Notes under the pieces: model-generated
What the model was told of the DNA's origin: nothing
What the model saw: the letters and a program-made list of their open reading frames with translations, nothing else
Database searches by the model: none
Translations under genes and position numbers: made by a program
Part shown: positions 44,209 to 53,281 of the stretch, piece by piece
Layout of the letters: every line of letters begins with the position of its first letter
Numbering within the stretch: the first letter of the stretch is position 1
Assembly: GCA_043743335.1 (NCBI GenBank)
Contig: JAYTWR010000041.1
Coordinates: 1 to 64,000 of the forward strand
Direction: 5' to 3'
From: UBA5216 sp043743335
Lineage (GTDB): Bacteria > Pseudomonadota > Gammaproteobacteria > Burkholderiales > SG8-41
DNA: 64,000 nt

Positions 44209-45406
44209 CGAACCAGCGTTCCGATGCGAACGCTTTGTCGTTCAGGCGCGCGAGCATCCAATCCGCAACCAGGGTTTGCGGATGGGGCCCGAGGTGGGTG
44301 GAGGGCACATTGCCCACGGAATGGCGGGAATCCTGATACACCACCAGTTGTTTGGGGCAATTTAAGGTGCGCAGCAGGCGTTCGGTGTGTTCGAGCGGGC
44401 TCAATTCATCGGCTTCACCGGCGACACACAAATACGGCGCGCGGATTTTTTCCGCGTGGCCTTCCCATGTCAGCGTTTTGCAGAATTCATTAAAAGCCTG
44501 CTCATCGGTGTAGCCCGACATGTACATAAAGCGACGCTTGAAGGTAGGCGAGGCTTCTTCAAAGATGGTGTGGCAAGTGGGTTCGAGGCAGGTGGAGGTG
44601 ACCGCGCAGGCTTTGAAGCGCGGTTCGTGCGCGGCAGCCAGTGTGCCGAAAAAGGAACCGAAGCTGCTGCCGCCCACAGCGATGCGCGAAGCGTCGAGTT
44701 CCGGGCGCGCAGTCATCCAGTCCATCACCGCTCGGGCGGCCTCGGCCCAGTTGGGCACGCTGACGTGTATATCGCTGACCGCGCTCTCGTATTGGCCGGG
44801 GCCTTCGAGCGTTAACACGGCAATGCCGCGCGAGAGCCAACGGTCGCCGTAAAGCGCGACGTTGGCTTCCTTGAAGCCATCCATGCCGGGGATCCACCAG
44901 ATCGCCGGGAGCTTGTCGCCGACTTTATAACCGGGCGGCAGGTGAAACCAGCCGGGCAGGGCCTTGCCCTGAAACGGTATCCACGCTGCTTCAACGGGGT
45001 GATCGGCGAACGTGGCATAGCGGGTATAGCAATCGCGCTTGGACGCGTTCAGGGCGAGGTTTTCGGCGCTGTTTTCGTCGTGCGGCCACTGCGAAGCCGC
45101 ATACAGAATGGCGGCGATAAAGTAGTTGTTGCGTGCGCCGACGACTTCACCGGCGTCTTCAGCGGCGCGTGCTTTGGCCTCCCGGCGCTGCGCGGCCGTT
45201 TTGAAGGCCGGCGAAATATCAGCGTACTTTTTCACGCGGTCGCGAATGCCGGCGAAATCGGCGTTGGCCTCCGGCCCACACGGCGCGTTGTAAGTGACGG
45301 TGCGCGGCTGATCCCAGTCCACGCCCACAGAGCGAATGACGTTATCCAGCAGCCAGCGTTGCTCGGTCCAGCGACGCAGCGAGATGGGTTTGTGGATGAG
45401 ATTCAT
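44171..45406 (-). CDS. FrsA-like/dipeptidyl-peptidase-type alpha/beta hydrolase
   Basis: A 411-residue hydrolase with a long N-terminal helical lid region (about 140 residues) and a C-terminal alpha/beta fold. The nucleophile motif is IAVGGSSFGSFFGTLAA, the Asp lies in VAGEADELSPLEHTE and the His in YQDSRHSVGNVP. It resembles FrsA/2,6-dihydropseudooxynicotine hydrolase-type C-C or ester hydrolases. It pairs with the aldolase gene, which suggests a short catabolic route. A copy of the dispersed AT-rich word lies just upstream. Confidence 0.83.
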   Translation of the reverse strand: MNLIHKPISLRRWTEQRWLLDNVIRSVGVDWDQPRTVTYNAPCGPEANADFAGIRDRVKKYADISPAFKTAAQRREAKARAAEDAGEVVGARNNYFIAAILYAASQWPHDENSAENLALNASKRDCYTRYATFADHPVEAAWIPFQGKALPGWFHLPPGYKVGDKLPAIWWIPGMDGFKEANVALYGDRWLSRGIAVLTLEGPGQYESAVSDIHVSVPNWAEAARAVMDWMTARPELDASRIAVGGSSFGSFFGTLAAAHEPRFKACAVTSTCLEPTCHTIFEEASPTFKRRFMYMSGYTDEQAFNEFCKTLTWEGHAEKIRAPYLCVAGEADELSPLEHTERLLRTLNCPKQLVVYQDSRHSVGNVPSTHLGPHPQTLVADWMLARLNDKAFASERWFVEASGRIAKTAY

Positions 45407-45415
45407 GAGTTTTCT

Positions 45416-45430
45416 TAACTAGTTGTTTTT
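45416..45430 (-). repeat. Dispersed AT-rich word upstream of the FrsA-like gene
   Basis: The minus strand reads AAAAACAACTAGTTA, one base different from the copies at 13370 and 17068. It ends about 10 bases before the start codon of the minus-strand gene. The rest of the 256-base spacer 45407-45662 shows nothing I can name. Confidence 0.6.
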
Positions 45431-45662
45431 AAAGGGAAATTTAATTTTCTGTGCGATTGAACATTTAGCAAAACGGTGTCGCAGCCCACTGCCGACAATG
45501 AACGGTGGGGATGATTTTATAGTTTACCCTACGCGCTATATCCGGTGGCACGTGCGCGCGGCTGGCGCATGTGCCGAATGCCGCAAGGGGCGCAAGGGCG
45601 TTAACATCCGCATCTTGCCGTGCCATCATAAGCAGACGCCAAAGCATCAAAAGGAAGGCCGC

Positions 45663-46658
45663 ATGAACAAGGTATCTACAGGATTATTGTTTTGTTTGAG
45701 TATTCCGGCGCTGGGTGCCACGTTTGCTCCGGTTGCGTGGGCGCAAAAGAGTGCTGCCGACTATCCCGTGCGCCCGATCCGTGTGGTCGTGCCGTTCGTG
45801 CCCGGCGGGCCTATGGATGTGATCGGCCGTTTGGTGGCGCAAAAAATCTCTGCGGTGTGGGGGCAGAATTTTGTGATCGACAACCGCGCTGGCGCGGGTG
45901 GCATCATCGGCACCGAGGTGGTGGCGAAATCGCCGTCGGACGGCTACACCATGCTGCACACCTCAAGTTCGCACTCGCAGTTGCCGGCGTTCAACAAGTT
46001 GCCGTATGACCCCATTCGCGATTTTGCGCCGGTAAGCACCGCCACGCGCACCATTGGCTATGTGCTGGCGGTGCATCCGTCGATTCCGGTGAATTCCGTG
46101 GCCGAGCTGGTCGCGATGGCGAAAAGAAGCCCCAACAAGTTGAACTACGGCAACACCGGTCACGGCGGCGTTCTTTATGTCGGCATGGAAATGTTTAACG
46201 CGGCGGCCGGCGGTCTAAAACTGACCACGGTGCAGTACAAAGGCATCGGACAGATGGTGACAGACTTGGCGGGCGGTCACATCGACTTGGCTTTTCTGAC
46301 GGCCTCTAATGCCGTGGGGATGGCGCGTACCGGCAAGATCAAGGCGCTCGGCTTTAGCGGCACGAAGCGCTGGAAGCAACTACCGGAGATGCCGACTATC
46401 GACGAAGCTGGCGTGAAGGGTTTCGAATACTACGCGTGGTTTGCGTTTTGGTATCCGGCCAATACGCCGACGGATATGGTCAACAAATTCCATGGCGAGT
46501 TGAGCAAAGCGGTGGCGGCACCCGATGTCTTGCAGCGCTTTGATGAGCTCGGTTTCGAGGCCTTAATTCTCAAGCCCGATGAGTTCGGCAAGCTGGTGCA
46601 AAAAGACATCGACGTCACCAAAAAACTCGCTGCGCGCTTAGGCGTGACCCAGCAATAG
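45663..46658 (+). CDS. Bug/TctC-family periplasmic solute-binding protein
   Basis: A 331-residue canonical Bug receptor with a signal peptide ending near VAWAQ, then YPVRPIRVVVPFVPGGPMD, VIDNRAGAGGIIGTE, SPSDGYTMLH and VQYKGIGQMVTDLAGG. The ligand is unknown. ATG 45663 has AAGGAAGG upstream; the longer frame from 45423 is not supported. It is followed two bases later by a Sua5-like gene, an unusual partner. Confidence 0.92.
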   Translation: MNKVSTGLLFCLSIPALGATFAPVAWAQKSAADYPVRPIRVVVPFVPGGPMDVIGRLVAQKISAVWGQNFVIDNRAGAGGIIGTEVVAKSPSDGYTMLHTSSSHSQLPAFNKLPYDPIRDFAPVSTATRTIGYVLAVHPSIPVNSVAELVAMAKRSPNKLNYGNTGHGGVLYVGMEMFNAAAGGLKLTTVQYKGIGQMVTDLAGGHIDLAFLTASNAVGMARTGKIKALGFSGTKRWKQLPEMPTIDEAGVKGFEYYAWFAFWYPANTPTDMVNKFHGELSKAVAAPDVLQRFDELGFEALILKPDEFGKLVQKDIDVTKKLAARLGVTQQ

Positions 46659-46659
46659 C

Positions 46660-47340
46660 GTGGCGGGCAACCGAGAGGTCGCCGACGCACGGCGCGTGTT
46701 CGAGATCGTGCGCGATGGCGGCGTGGCACTGATTCCGCTGGATGTGGCCTATGCGCTGGTGGCGCGCACACCGCACGCCGTGCGGCGCGTTTATTCAGCC
46801 AAGGGCAGGGAGCACGGCAAACCGCTCGGGTTGGTAGGCGGGCAGGCAGCGCACGACACGCTGCATGTGCTGGCCGCAGAGCAGCGCGCCATGGTGAGCG
46901 CCATTACGGTGGAACACGATTTGCCGCTGTCGGTGGTGGCTCCGTTTCTTCCCGAGCATCCTTACTTAGCCGCGCTTGATCCTTGGGTGCTGAGCAGCAG
47001 CACCCATGAAGGCACGTTGAATCTGCTGCTCAACGCGGGTGCGCTGCGCACTGAATTGGCGCGGCTGTGCTGGGACGCCGGTGTGGCGATGACGGGGACT
47101 TCAGCAAATCTGTCGCTGACCGGTAGCCGGTTTAGCGTGCAGAGCGTGGATCGATCGATAGTCGCGGCATGCGATGTGGTGATTGATTATGGTATTTCGC
47201 GCTATCACAATGCCGCGGGGCGTTCCAGCACCATCGTGGATTTTGGTGCAATGCGCCTGCTGCGACATGGCGTATGTGGCGATGCCATTGTGCAATTGTT
47301 GCGCCAGCGGTTTGGCGTAAGACTTGCGCCGCCGGCATAA
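46660..47340 (+). CDS. Sua5/YciO/YrdC-family protein
   Basis: A 226-residue YrdC-fold protein. The conserved block is VRDGGVALIPLDVAYALVARTP, followed by RVYSAKGREHGKPLGLVG and a late TGTSANLSLTGS with the Ser-Ala-Asn motif. Sua5/YrdC proteins make threonylcarbamoyl-AMP for tRNA t6A37. Some motif residues differ from the housekeeping enzyme (for example SAKGREHGKPL in place of KxRP-type), so a paralogue with another carbamoyl-type role is possible. It starts at GTG two bases after the Bug stop. Confidence 0.8.
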   Translation: MAGNREVADARRVFEIVRDGGVALIPLDVAYALVARTPHAVRRVYSAKGREHGKPLGLVGGQAAHDTLHVLAAEQRAMVSAITVEHDLPLSVVAPFLPEHPYLAALDPWVLSSSTHEGTLNLLLNAGALRTELARLCWDAGVAMTGTSANLSLTGSRFSVQSVDRSIVAACDVVIDYGISRYHNAAGRSSTIVDFGAMRLLRHGVCGDAIVQLLRQRFGVRLAPPA

Positions 47341-47461
47341 TTAATCGCTATGTGAATCGGTATGGCCGATTTTTTTGGAATAAAATACGGCTCTTGCCTA
47401 CCCCAAAAAACAGCAGGGGAAAATGCCGTGCGGGACGCAGGGTAATGGCGACGGAAAGTCC

Positions 47462-49120
47462 ATGGAATCTCAATTAAATCAAATAGTTACGAAAACTCCG
47501 CAGGGCGTGAATGCGACCCGCGTTGGCGATGGCTTGTTGCCCAAGTCGCACGCGGTGCTGAAGCTGTTCGATAGCGCAAAGCCGGTTTCTGAGCTGAAAA
47601 AGATCTGCGCGGGCGCGGGTATTTCGGCAGCGGAATTTGCCGTGGCGCTGAAAGAGTTAAAAAAGCTGGATTATCTGCGTGAGGTCGATCCCGCCGCGGA
47701 GGCCAACGCCGTGGCTGAGGCAGAGGCGGAACGCAGAATGCTGCTGACACTAGATTTCACGGCAGTGACCAGCGCACCGGGTGCCAAAGCGCAGCTCGCT
47801 AAGAGAGTTCCGGTGGCTCCGATGGTTCCGGCAGCCCCGGTAGCCCCGGCGAAGGTGCTGGCCACGCCAGCCTTAGCGTTACCGATGTCACCGGTGTCAC
47901 GGATGTCACCCAAGGCCGCAGTGTCCGCCGGGCCAGCGGTGCAAGGGGCTGCTGTGGTTACCGCCCCGACGCCGACGCAATCTGCGTCGGCGACTCAAGC
48001 GGCCACGGAACCCAGCGCGGAAGACCGCGCCCGCGAGGCGAAAGCGGCAAGACTCAAGCTGGAAGCGGAAGTTCGTCAAAAGTTGTCCGTGGCGCTGCGT
48101 CCGAAGATCGAGGAAGAGTTGCGTGCGAAACTGCGTACGGCGCTGGAAGAAGAGTTGCGTCCCAAGCTGATTGCAGCGTTGCGCCCAGGTGTTGAAGCGG
48201 AATTGCGTTCATCGGTGACGCAGGAATTGACGCCGCGTATAGAACTGGAATTAAAGGCGCGCTTTGCCAAGTCGCTGGCGGCGCAAAAAGCGGCGGAGCG
48301 GGCTGAGATGGCTCCGCCTGCTGCACCAGCGCCTGCGCTTTCGTCTCCGGCTGCGGTAGCCAACAGCGCCTTTGAACGGGTGCTGGCCAGCCTGAATATG
48401 CCCGTGTTTAGCACCGACACAAACGGCGTCTGCACGTATTGCAGTCCGGCTTGGGCGCAGTTTTCCGGCTCTACGGCGTCCGACACCGTGGGCAAGCCGT
48501 TGAGCGAGTTTTTTGTGGCGGCGTCCCAGCGTGGCGTCAGCGTCTTTTTGCATGGCATTGCGAACGGTACGGCGCTGCGTTTTGAGTATCAAGGCGCGCT
48601 TGCACGCAAGCGTGGCGACCCTTTGTGGGTGGAAATCAGCGCGGCCCCATTGTATTCGGCGAGCGGTGAACCGGTAGGGGTATGCGGTTCGCTGCGCGAT
48701 GCGGTGGAGTGGCGTCGCGTGTCGGAACAAGCCGAGGCCGATGGCGTGCGTTTGCTGCTATTGGTGGATCAGATTGACACCGGTGTGGTGGTGGAAGACC
48801 GCGACGGCAATATTCAGCAGACCAATCCCGCGTTGTGTGCGTTGCTGTCGCTGGACGCGGCACCGTACTCGCTGGAAGGCATGCCGGTGACGGATTTGCT
48901 GGAACTGGCGTCTAAGGGCTTTATCGGCCCGGAGGGCTTTTTGCGTCGCGTCGCCGAAATTCGCGCGGCCGGTGAAGATGCCAAGGGCGAAACCTTTGTT
49001 ATGGCCGATGGTCGGGTGATTCAGCACGATTATTTGGCCGTGACGGTGGGCGATCATGCAGCCGGCTACGTGTGGTTGTTTAAGGCTACAGCCCGGGCGC
49101 AGATGCGTCCAGCGCCGTGA
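47462..49120 (+). CDS. PAS-domain signalling protein with charged helical repeats
   Basis: 552 residues, cytoplasmic. An N-terminal winged-helix-like region (about 15-85: LKLFDSAKPVSELKKICAGA, ALKELKKLDYLREVD) leads to a long Ala/Pro-rich linker. A helical stretch follows (about 190-285), built from repeats of the type LRPKIEEELRAKLRTALEEE. Then come two PAS domains: NSAFERVLASLNMPVFSTDT at about 310-420, and DQIDTGVVVEDRDGNIQQTN at about 430-540. It has no kinase or cyclase output, so it probably signals through partners, likely the neighbouring receiver-kinase. The first codons contain a copy of the dispersed AT-rich word. Confidence 0.8.
   Translation: MESQLNQIVTKTPQGVNATRVGDGLLPKSHAVLKLFDSAKPVSELKKICAGAGISAAEFAVALKELKKLDYLREVDPAAEANAVAEAEAERRMLLTLDFTAVTSAPGAKAQLAKRVPVAPMVPAAPVAPAKVLATPALALPMSPVSRMSPKAAVSAGPAVQGAAVVTAPTPTQSASATQAATEPSAEDRAREAKAARLKLEAEVRQKLSVALRPKIEEELRAKLRTALEEELRPKLIAALRPGVEAELRSSVTQELTPRIELELKARFAKSLAAQKAAERAEMAPPAAPAPALSSPAAVANSAFERVLASLNMPVFSTDTNGVCTYCSPAWAQFSGSTASDTVGKPLSEFFVAASQRGVSVFLHGIANGTALRFEYQGALARKRGDPLWVEISAAPLYSASGEPVGVCGSLRDAVEWRRVSEQAEADGVRLLLLVDQIDTGVVVEDRDGNIQQTNPALCALLSLDAAPYSLEGMPVTDLLELASKGFIGPEGFLRRVAEIRAAGEDAKGETFVMADGRVIQHDYLAVTVGDHAAGYVWLFKATARAQMRPAP
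47475..47489 (+). repeat. Dispersed AT-rich word in the first codons of the PAS gene
   Basis: TAAATCAAATAGTTA, in frame within LNQIV, four codons after the start. Confidence 0.6.
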
Positions 49121-49228
49121 TGCAGATACGTGAGATACCCTGGCGGCGGGATTTTTGGTAAGGTAGGCGTGTCTGGCCATACGGTCAACGAACAGACTTA
49201 CCCAGCAGAGTTGTGAGAGAAGCCGCAC

Positions 49229-50506
49229 ATGACGCTACGTGCACTGATTATTGATGATTCCGAGGATTTCCGGCTGCTGGTCAGCCAATATCTCGCGCTT
49301 GAGTGGGGCGACGCAGATATTACCGATTGGGATCCGGTCACGCAGGGCGATATCGACGATAACTACGACCTAGCCAAATTCGATGTGCTGCTGCTCGACT
49401 ATGTGCTCGGCAACGCCGACGGGCTCGATTGGTTAAAGCGGCTGAAACGGCGTGACGATTGCCCGCCGGTGATCTTTTTGACCGGCGCGGGCAGTGAGCG
49501 GGTGGCGGTTCAGGCCCTAAAAAACGGCGCGTTTGATTATTTGCGCAAACATGATTTATCCAAGGCGCGCCTGATCGAGGCGGTCAAGGCCGCACTCGAT
49601 GATCGCAAGGCTACCGAGATCACGCAGCGCCTAGCGCGCTCCAAGGCTGAATCGGAGTTGGCCAACACACCGGCAGTCGCGCGGCTGGCCAACAGCGATG
49701 CACCGGGGGCGCAAGTCGTGGAAATCAACGGCTATCGCGTGGATCGCAAAATTGGTTCCGGCGGCATGTCCACCGTGTATCTGGTCGAACGCATCGCCGA
49801 TCAGCAGCCGGTGGTGTTGAAAATACTCGATTCAAAGCTGTGCGAAGACAATGAATTCCTGATGCGTTTTATTCAGGAATTCGGGCTGATTGCCAAAATC
49901 GAAAGCCACCACATCGTCAAGATTTTCGATCAGGGCTTTACCGACCGGCATGTCTACATCGCGATGGAATATTTCGCCAACGGCGATTTGCGCGCCCGTA
50001 TCAAGCGCGGCGTCACGCCAGCGGAGGCGCTGGATTTGCTGCGGCAAGTCGCGTTGGCGCTGAAGGCCATTCACGAGTTTGGCATTGTGCACCGCGATTT
50101 GAAGCCGGAAAACATCATGTTCCGCGCCGACGATAGCTTGGCCATTGTGGATTTTGGCATCGCCAAAATGATTACCGATACCAACAGCTTGACGCAGACC
50201 GGGCATATTTTGGGCACGCCATACTATCTGAGCCCCGAACAGGCGCAGGGCGATACGCTCGACGGGCGTTCTGATCTTTACAGTGCCGGCGTGATGACCT
50301 TTGAGATGCTCACTCGGCGTCGTCCCTTTACCGCGACCACGCCGATTGCGTTGGTCAACAAACATATTCACGAGCCCGTGCCGCGTTTGCCCGCCGGCAT
50401 GGAGCGCTATCAGGAACTCATTGATACCCTGATGGCGAAAAGCGCCGACAAGCGCTTTGCCAACGGACAGCAGTTGCTGGATTATTTGAAGACCTTTGCC
50501 GCCTGA
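49229..50506 (+). CDS. Receiver domain fused to a eukaryotic-like Ser/Thr protein kinase
   Basis: 425 residues. Residues 1-125 form a CheY-like receiver: acidic pocket Asp9/Asp10, phospho-acceptor Asp57 in LLLDYVLG, Thr85, Lys107. A linker leads to a complete kinase domain (about 168-425): glycine loop IGSGGMSTVYLV, Lys198 (VVLKIL), helix-C Glu217, HRDLKPEN (288-295), DFG (308-310) and GTPYYLSPEQ. No transmembrane segment or PASTA repeat is present, so it is cytoplasmic. Phosphorylation of the receiver, perhaps through the HPt protein next door, could gate kinase activity. GAGAGAAG precedes the ATG. Confidence 0.93.
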   Translation: MTLRALIIDDSEDFRLLVSQYLALEWGDADITDWDPVTQGDIDDNYDLAKFDVLLLDYVLGNADGLDWLKRLKRRDDCPPVIFLTGAGSERVAVQALKNGAFDYLRKHDLSKARLIEAVKAALDDRKATEITQRLARSKAESELANTPAVARLANSDAPGAQVVEINGYRVDRKIGSGGMSTVYLVERIADQQPVVLKILDSKLCEDNEFLMRFIQEFGLIAKIESHHIVKIFDQGFTDRHVYIAMEYFANGDLRARIKRGVTPAEALDLLRQVALALKAIHEFGIVHRDLKPENIMFRADDSLAIVDFGIAKMITDTNSLTQTGHILGTPYYLSPEQAQGDTLDGRSDLYSAGVMTFEMLTRRRPFTATTPIALVNKHIHEPVPRLPAGMERYQELIDTLMAKSADKRFANGQQLLDYLKTFAA

Positions 50507-50551
50507 CAGGCTGCACCGCACATAAAGCCCTTACTTTCGTACACGAATGCC

Positions 50552-50854
50552 ATGACTGAAAAAATTCGGGTTGAAATCAGCAAAGATCTGGAAGTGCTGA
50601 TTCCGCGTTATCTAGACCGGCGCCACAAGGAAATCGTGACGTTTCGCACCCTGTTGGCAGCGGCGGATTTTGAAGCCCTGCGGGTGGGTGGCCACAGTCT
50701 CAAAGGCAGCGGCGGCGGCTACGGGTTCCCCTTGTTGACGCAGATAGGATCAACCATCGAAGAAGCTGCCAAGGCGAAAGACGCTGCGGTCATCGACGCC
50801 GCTTTAACCCAATACGCCGACTACATCGAGCGCGTTGAAGTGGTTTACGTCTAG
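50552..50854 (+). CDS. Stand-alone HPt (histidine phosphotransfer) protein
   Basis: A 100-residue four-helix HPt protein. The phosphorylatable His48 is in GGHSLKGSGGGYGF, with the conserved LKGSG pattern, and a long helical remainder follows. It has no other domain. It lies 45 bases after the receiver-kinase gene and could pass phosphate between a ChpA-type kinase and the receiver of that kinase or the OmpR-type regulator. It converges with the regulator gene. Confidence 0.88.
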   Translation: MTEKIRVEISKDLEVLIPRYLDRRHKEIVTFRTLLAAADFEALRVGGHSLKGSGGGYGFPLLTQIGSTIEEAAKAKDAAVIDAALTQYADYIERVEVVYV

Positions 50855-50879
50855 GGGGTATGCCTGCGGGTGGGGGGGG

Positions 50880-51590
50880 CTACTGTGCCGCGCTCGCAGC
50901 GGGACTGCGGTAGACCAGCCGGTAACCCTTGTGATACACCGTTGACAAATCAAAGCCGTTTTCCGGCGTGAGGCCCAGCTTGGCGCGCAAGCGGCTGATG
51001 TGGGTGTCAACGGTGCGCGTGACGATGTTGGCGCTGGTGTGCCACACGTTTTCCAGTAATTCTTGGCGTGTCAGCAGCCGGCCGTGATGGCGCAGCATAT
51101 AGAGGGCCAGTTCCATTTCGCGATCGGTCAGATCGACAGCCGCGCCGTGGGCCGTGACCCGGTGGGCACTGATGTCAATTTGGATGCCGCCCAAGCTGAC
51201 TTGCGGTTGCGCCTTGGCGGATGCGCCGCGGCGTAACACGGCGTTAATCCGCGCCAGCGTTTCACTTTGCCGCAAGGGTTTGATCAGGTAGTCATCGGCA
51301 CCTTTGTCGAGCGCCGTGACCAGACTGTCTTCTTCGGCACGCGTCGTAGCGAACATTACCGGTAATTTGCCGTCGAGTGTTTGGCGCAGCCACATCAGCA
51401 CGGCCAATCCGTCGTCGTCCGGCAGCATCCAATCCAGAATCACCAGATCGGGCGCGGATTTTTCCACGCCCAAGCGAAACGCCGCCCCAGTCTCGAAATG
51501 CGCCACGGTCATGCCAGCCTGAATCAACCAGCGTTCAAGCAGCCGGGCTTGCGACAAATCGTCTTCCAGAAATGTGATTCGAAACGGCAT
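50880..51590 (-). CDS. OmpR/PhoB-family response regulator
   Basis: 236 residues. The receiver has the acidic pocket in ITFLEDD, phospho-Asp53 in LVILDWMLP and ADDYLIKPL with the switch Lys. The C-terminal winged helix has LTDREMELALYMLRHHGRLL, then RTVDTHISRLRAKLG and GYRLVYR. It is a DNA-binding transcription factor. No cognate sensor kinase is adjacent; the only nearby kinases are the receiver-Ser/Thr kinase and ChpA. ATG 51590 gives the family start; the frame to 51641 adds a non-conserved head. It is divergent from pilG. Confidence 0.92.
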   Translation of the reverse strand: MPFRITFLEDDLSQARLLERWLIQAGMTVAHFETGAAFRLGVEKSAPDLVILDWMLPDDDGLAVLMWLRQTLDGKLPVMFATTRAEEDSLVTALDKGADDYLIKPLRQSETLARINAVLRRGASAKAQPQVSLGGIQIDISAHRVTAHGAAVDLTDREMELALYMLRHHGRLLTRQELLENVWHTSANIVTRTVDTHISRLRAKLGLTPENGFDLSTVYHKGYRLVYRSPAASAAQ

Positions 51591-51813
51591 GGCGGCTAGG
51601 GAAAGGCTAAGGAAGCTCCGGACGGGTGACCAATTGGCCACGGAAACATCGAAACGCGTTTGTTTTTACTGATTTTTTTACTATCATACCGCGTTGCGAG
51701 ATAACATATAAGCTGTCGCGACTATTGGGGCCGCTACTGGCAGGGTATGCCAACGGAAAACCAGTGAAAATCGCCGCTTTAGCCGCTGTTAACGTCAAAT
51801 TAAAGTCAAGAAT

Positions 51814-52221
51814 ATGAGTGAAAAGTCAAATCTGGCGGGCGTCAAGGTGATGGTGATTGATGACAGCAACACCATCCGTCGCAGCGCAGAGATATTTTTA
51901 AAACAAGCGGGTTGTGAGGTCATTTTGGCCGAAGACGGTTTTGATGCCTTGTCGAAAATCGTCGAGCACTCGCCGGAGATTATTTTTTGCGACATCATGA
52001 TGCCGCGTTTGGACGGTTACCAAACCTGCTCATTGCTGCGTCAAAATGAGACCTGGCGCAACGTGCCCTTTGTGATGCTGTCGAGCAAAGATGGCCTGTT
52101 TGACCGCGCGCGCGGTGCGATGGCGGGCTCCACCGAATACCTGACCAAGCCGTTTACCCGTGAAAGCTTGTTGCAGGCCGTGGACACCCATCGCCTGAAC
52201 AAGCCCGCAGGCCAAGCGTGA
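51814..52221 (+). CDS. pilG: Twitching motility response regulator PilG
   Basis: A 135-residue single receiver domain. Motifs are VMVIDDSNTIRRSAEIFLKQAG (very typical of PilG), phospho-Asp60 in IIFCDIMMPRLDGYQ, and TEYLTKPFTRE with the switch Lys. It is the output regulator that stimulates type IV pilus extension when phosphorylated by ChpA. It is first in the Pil-Chp operon. Confidence 0.95.
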   Translation: MSEKSNLAGVKVMVIDDSNTIRRSAEIFLKQAGCEVILAEDGFDALSKIVEHSPEIIFCDIMMPRLDGYQTCSLLRQNETWRNVPFVMLSSKDGLFDRARGAMAGSTEYLTKPFTRESLLQAVDTHRLNKPAGQA

Positions 52222-52236
52222 ACACGGCAGGTTAAA

Positions 52237-52263
52237 CGATTCGATTGCGATTCGATTGCGATT
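52237..52263. repeat. 11-base tandem repeat upstream of pilH
   Basis: About 2.5 copies of CGATTCGATTG in the 68-base pilG-pilH spacer. Confidence 0.65.
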
Positions 52264-52289
52264 ACAGAATGCTCATGGATTCCTGACAT

Positions 52290-52655
52290 ATGCCTATCAA
52301 ACGAGTGCTGGTGGTTGACGATTCCCCGACGGAACGACATTGCCTGAGCGAAATTCTCACCAAAGCGGGATATGAGGTCGCGTTTGCTTTCAACGGCGAA
52401 CAGGGTGTGGCCAAGGCGCGTAGCGACAAACCCGATCTGATTGTGATGGATGTGGTGATGCCGGGTCTTAACGGCTTCCAAGCATGCCGTAGCATTACCC
52501 AAGATGCCGAAACAAAGCACATTCCGGTCATCCTGTGCACCACCAAAAATCAGGAAACCGACAAAATCTGGGCCCTGCGGCAAGGTGCCAAGGCCTACGT
52601 GACCAAGCCGGTGGATGGCACGGATTTGCTGAAAAAAATTACGGCGCTGGGGTGA
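52290..52655 (+). CDS. pilH: Twitching motility response regulator PilH
   Basis: A 121-residue receiver with VLVVDDSPTERHCLSEILTK, phospho-Asp54 in LIVMDVVMPGLNGFQ and AYVTKPVDGTDLLKKI, the PilH pattern. In Pil-Chp systems PilH acts as the second regulator, linked to pilus retraction or as a phosphate sink. Its stop lies one base before pilI. Confidence 0.95.
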   Translation: MPIKRVLVVDDSPTERHCLSEILTKAGYEVAFAFNGEQGVAKARSDKPDLIVMDVVMPGLNGFQACRSITQDAETKHIPVILCTTKNQETDKIWALRQGAKAYVTKPVDGTDLLKKITALG

Positions 52656-52656
52656 A

Positions 52657-53211
52657 ATGGCGCGCCACCTCGGACTCCGCGAATTTCAGGAAAATCTCGC
52701 GCGGCGCCTGGCCAGCGCTAAAGCGCAAGATACCCTGCGTTCGCGGCTGGCTTTTGAATCCGGTGGTCGATTGTGGTTGTTGCGTTTGCCCGATGCCGGC
52801 GAAGTGATGCCCGTGCCGTGGCTGTGCAAAGTGCCGCTGACGCAAAGTTGGTATAACGGCTTGGTGAATGTCCGCGGTAGTTTGCACGGCATGGTGGATT
52901 TGGCGGATTTTTGCGGTTACGGCGTGACGCCGCGCACCTCCGAGAGTGCGTATCTGCTGTGCGGCCAGCGCCATGGCCTCAACGTTGGGCTACTGGTGCG
53001 CAAAGTGGTCGGCTTGCGCAATGCGCAGGAGTTCAACCCCGTCAACGGTGTGCGGTCTGACAAGCCGTGGATCAGCGCCATTGTGGTGGATCACGATGAC
53101 CGTGAATACCGTGAAATTAATATGGCAGCCTTGATACGCGATCCGGTGTTTATGAATATCGGCTTGGTGGGCAGCGTGGGTGGCCAAGCCCCGGTCGGCA
53201 GCACCGCATAG
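52657..53211 (+). CDS. pilI: CheW-like adaptor PilI
   Basis: A 184-residue CheW-domain protein with WLCKVPLTQSWYNGLVNVRG, the standard CheW core, then SLHGMVDLADFCG. It links the PilJ receptor to the ChpA kinase. It is one base from pilH and 70 from pilJ. Just after its stop, GCATCAATAGCTTCG (53214-53228) resembles the dispersed AT-rich word. Confidence 0.93.
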   Translation: MARHLGLREFQENLARRLASAKAQDTLRSRLAFESGGRLWLLRLPDAGEVMPVPWLCKVPLTQSWYNGLVNVRGSLHGMVDLADFCGYGVTPRTSESAYLLCGQRHGLNVGLLVRKVVGLRNAQEFNPVNGVRSDKPWISAIVVDHDDREYREINMAALIRDPVFMNIGLVGSVGGQAPVGSTA

Positions 53212-53281
53212 TCAGCATCAATAGCTTCGGCTTGGTGAAAACAAAGAAAACAATCACATGGCGAATTTTCGGGGAAGTGTA

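Noticed and set aside
45419..45430. CTAGTTGTTTTTAAAGG as a terminator or operator of the FrsA-like gene
   Set aside because: It has no stem-loop and matches the dispersed AT-rich word, so it is listed there.
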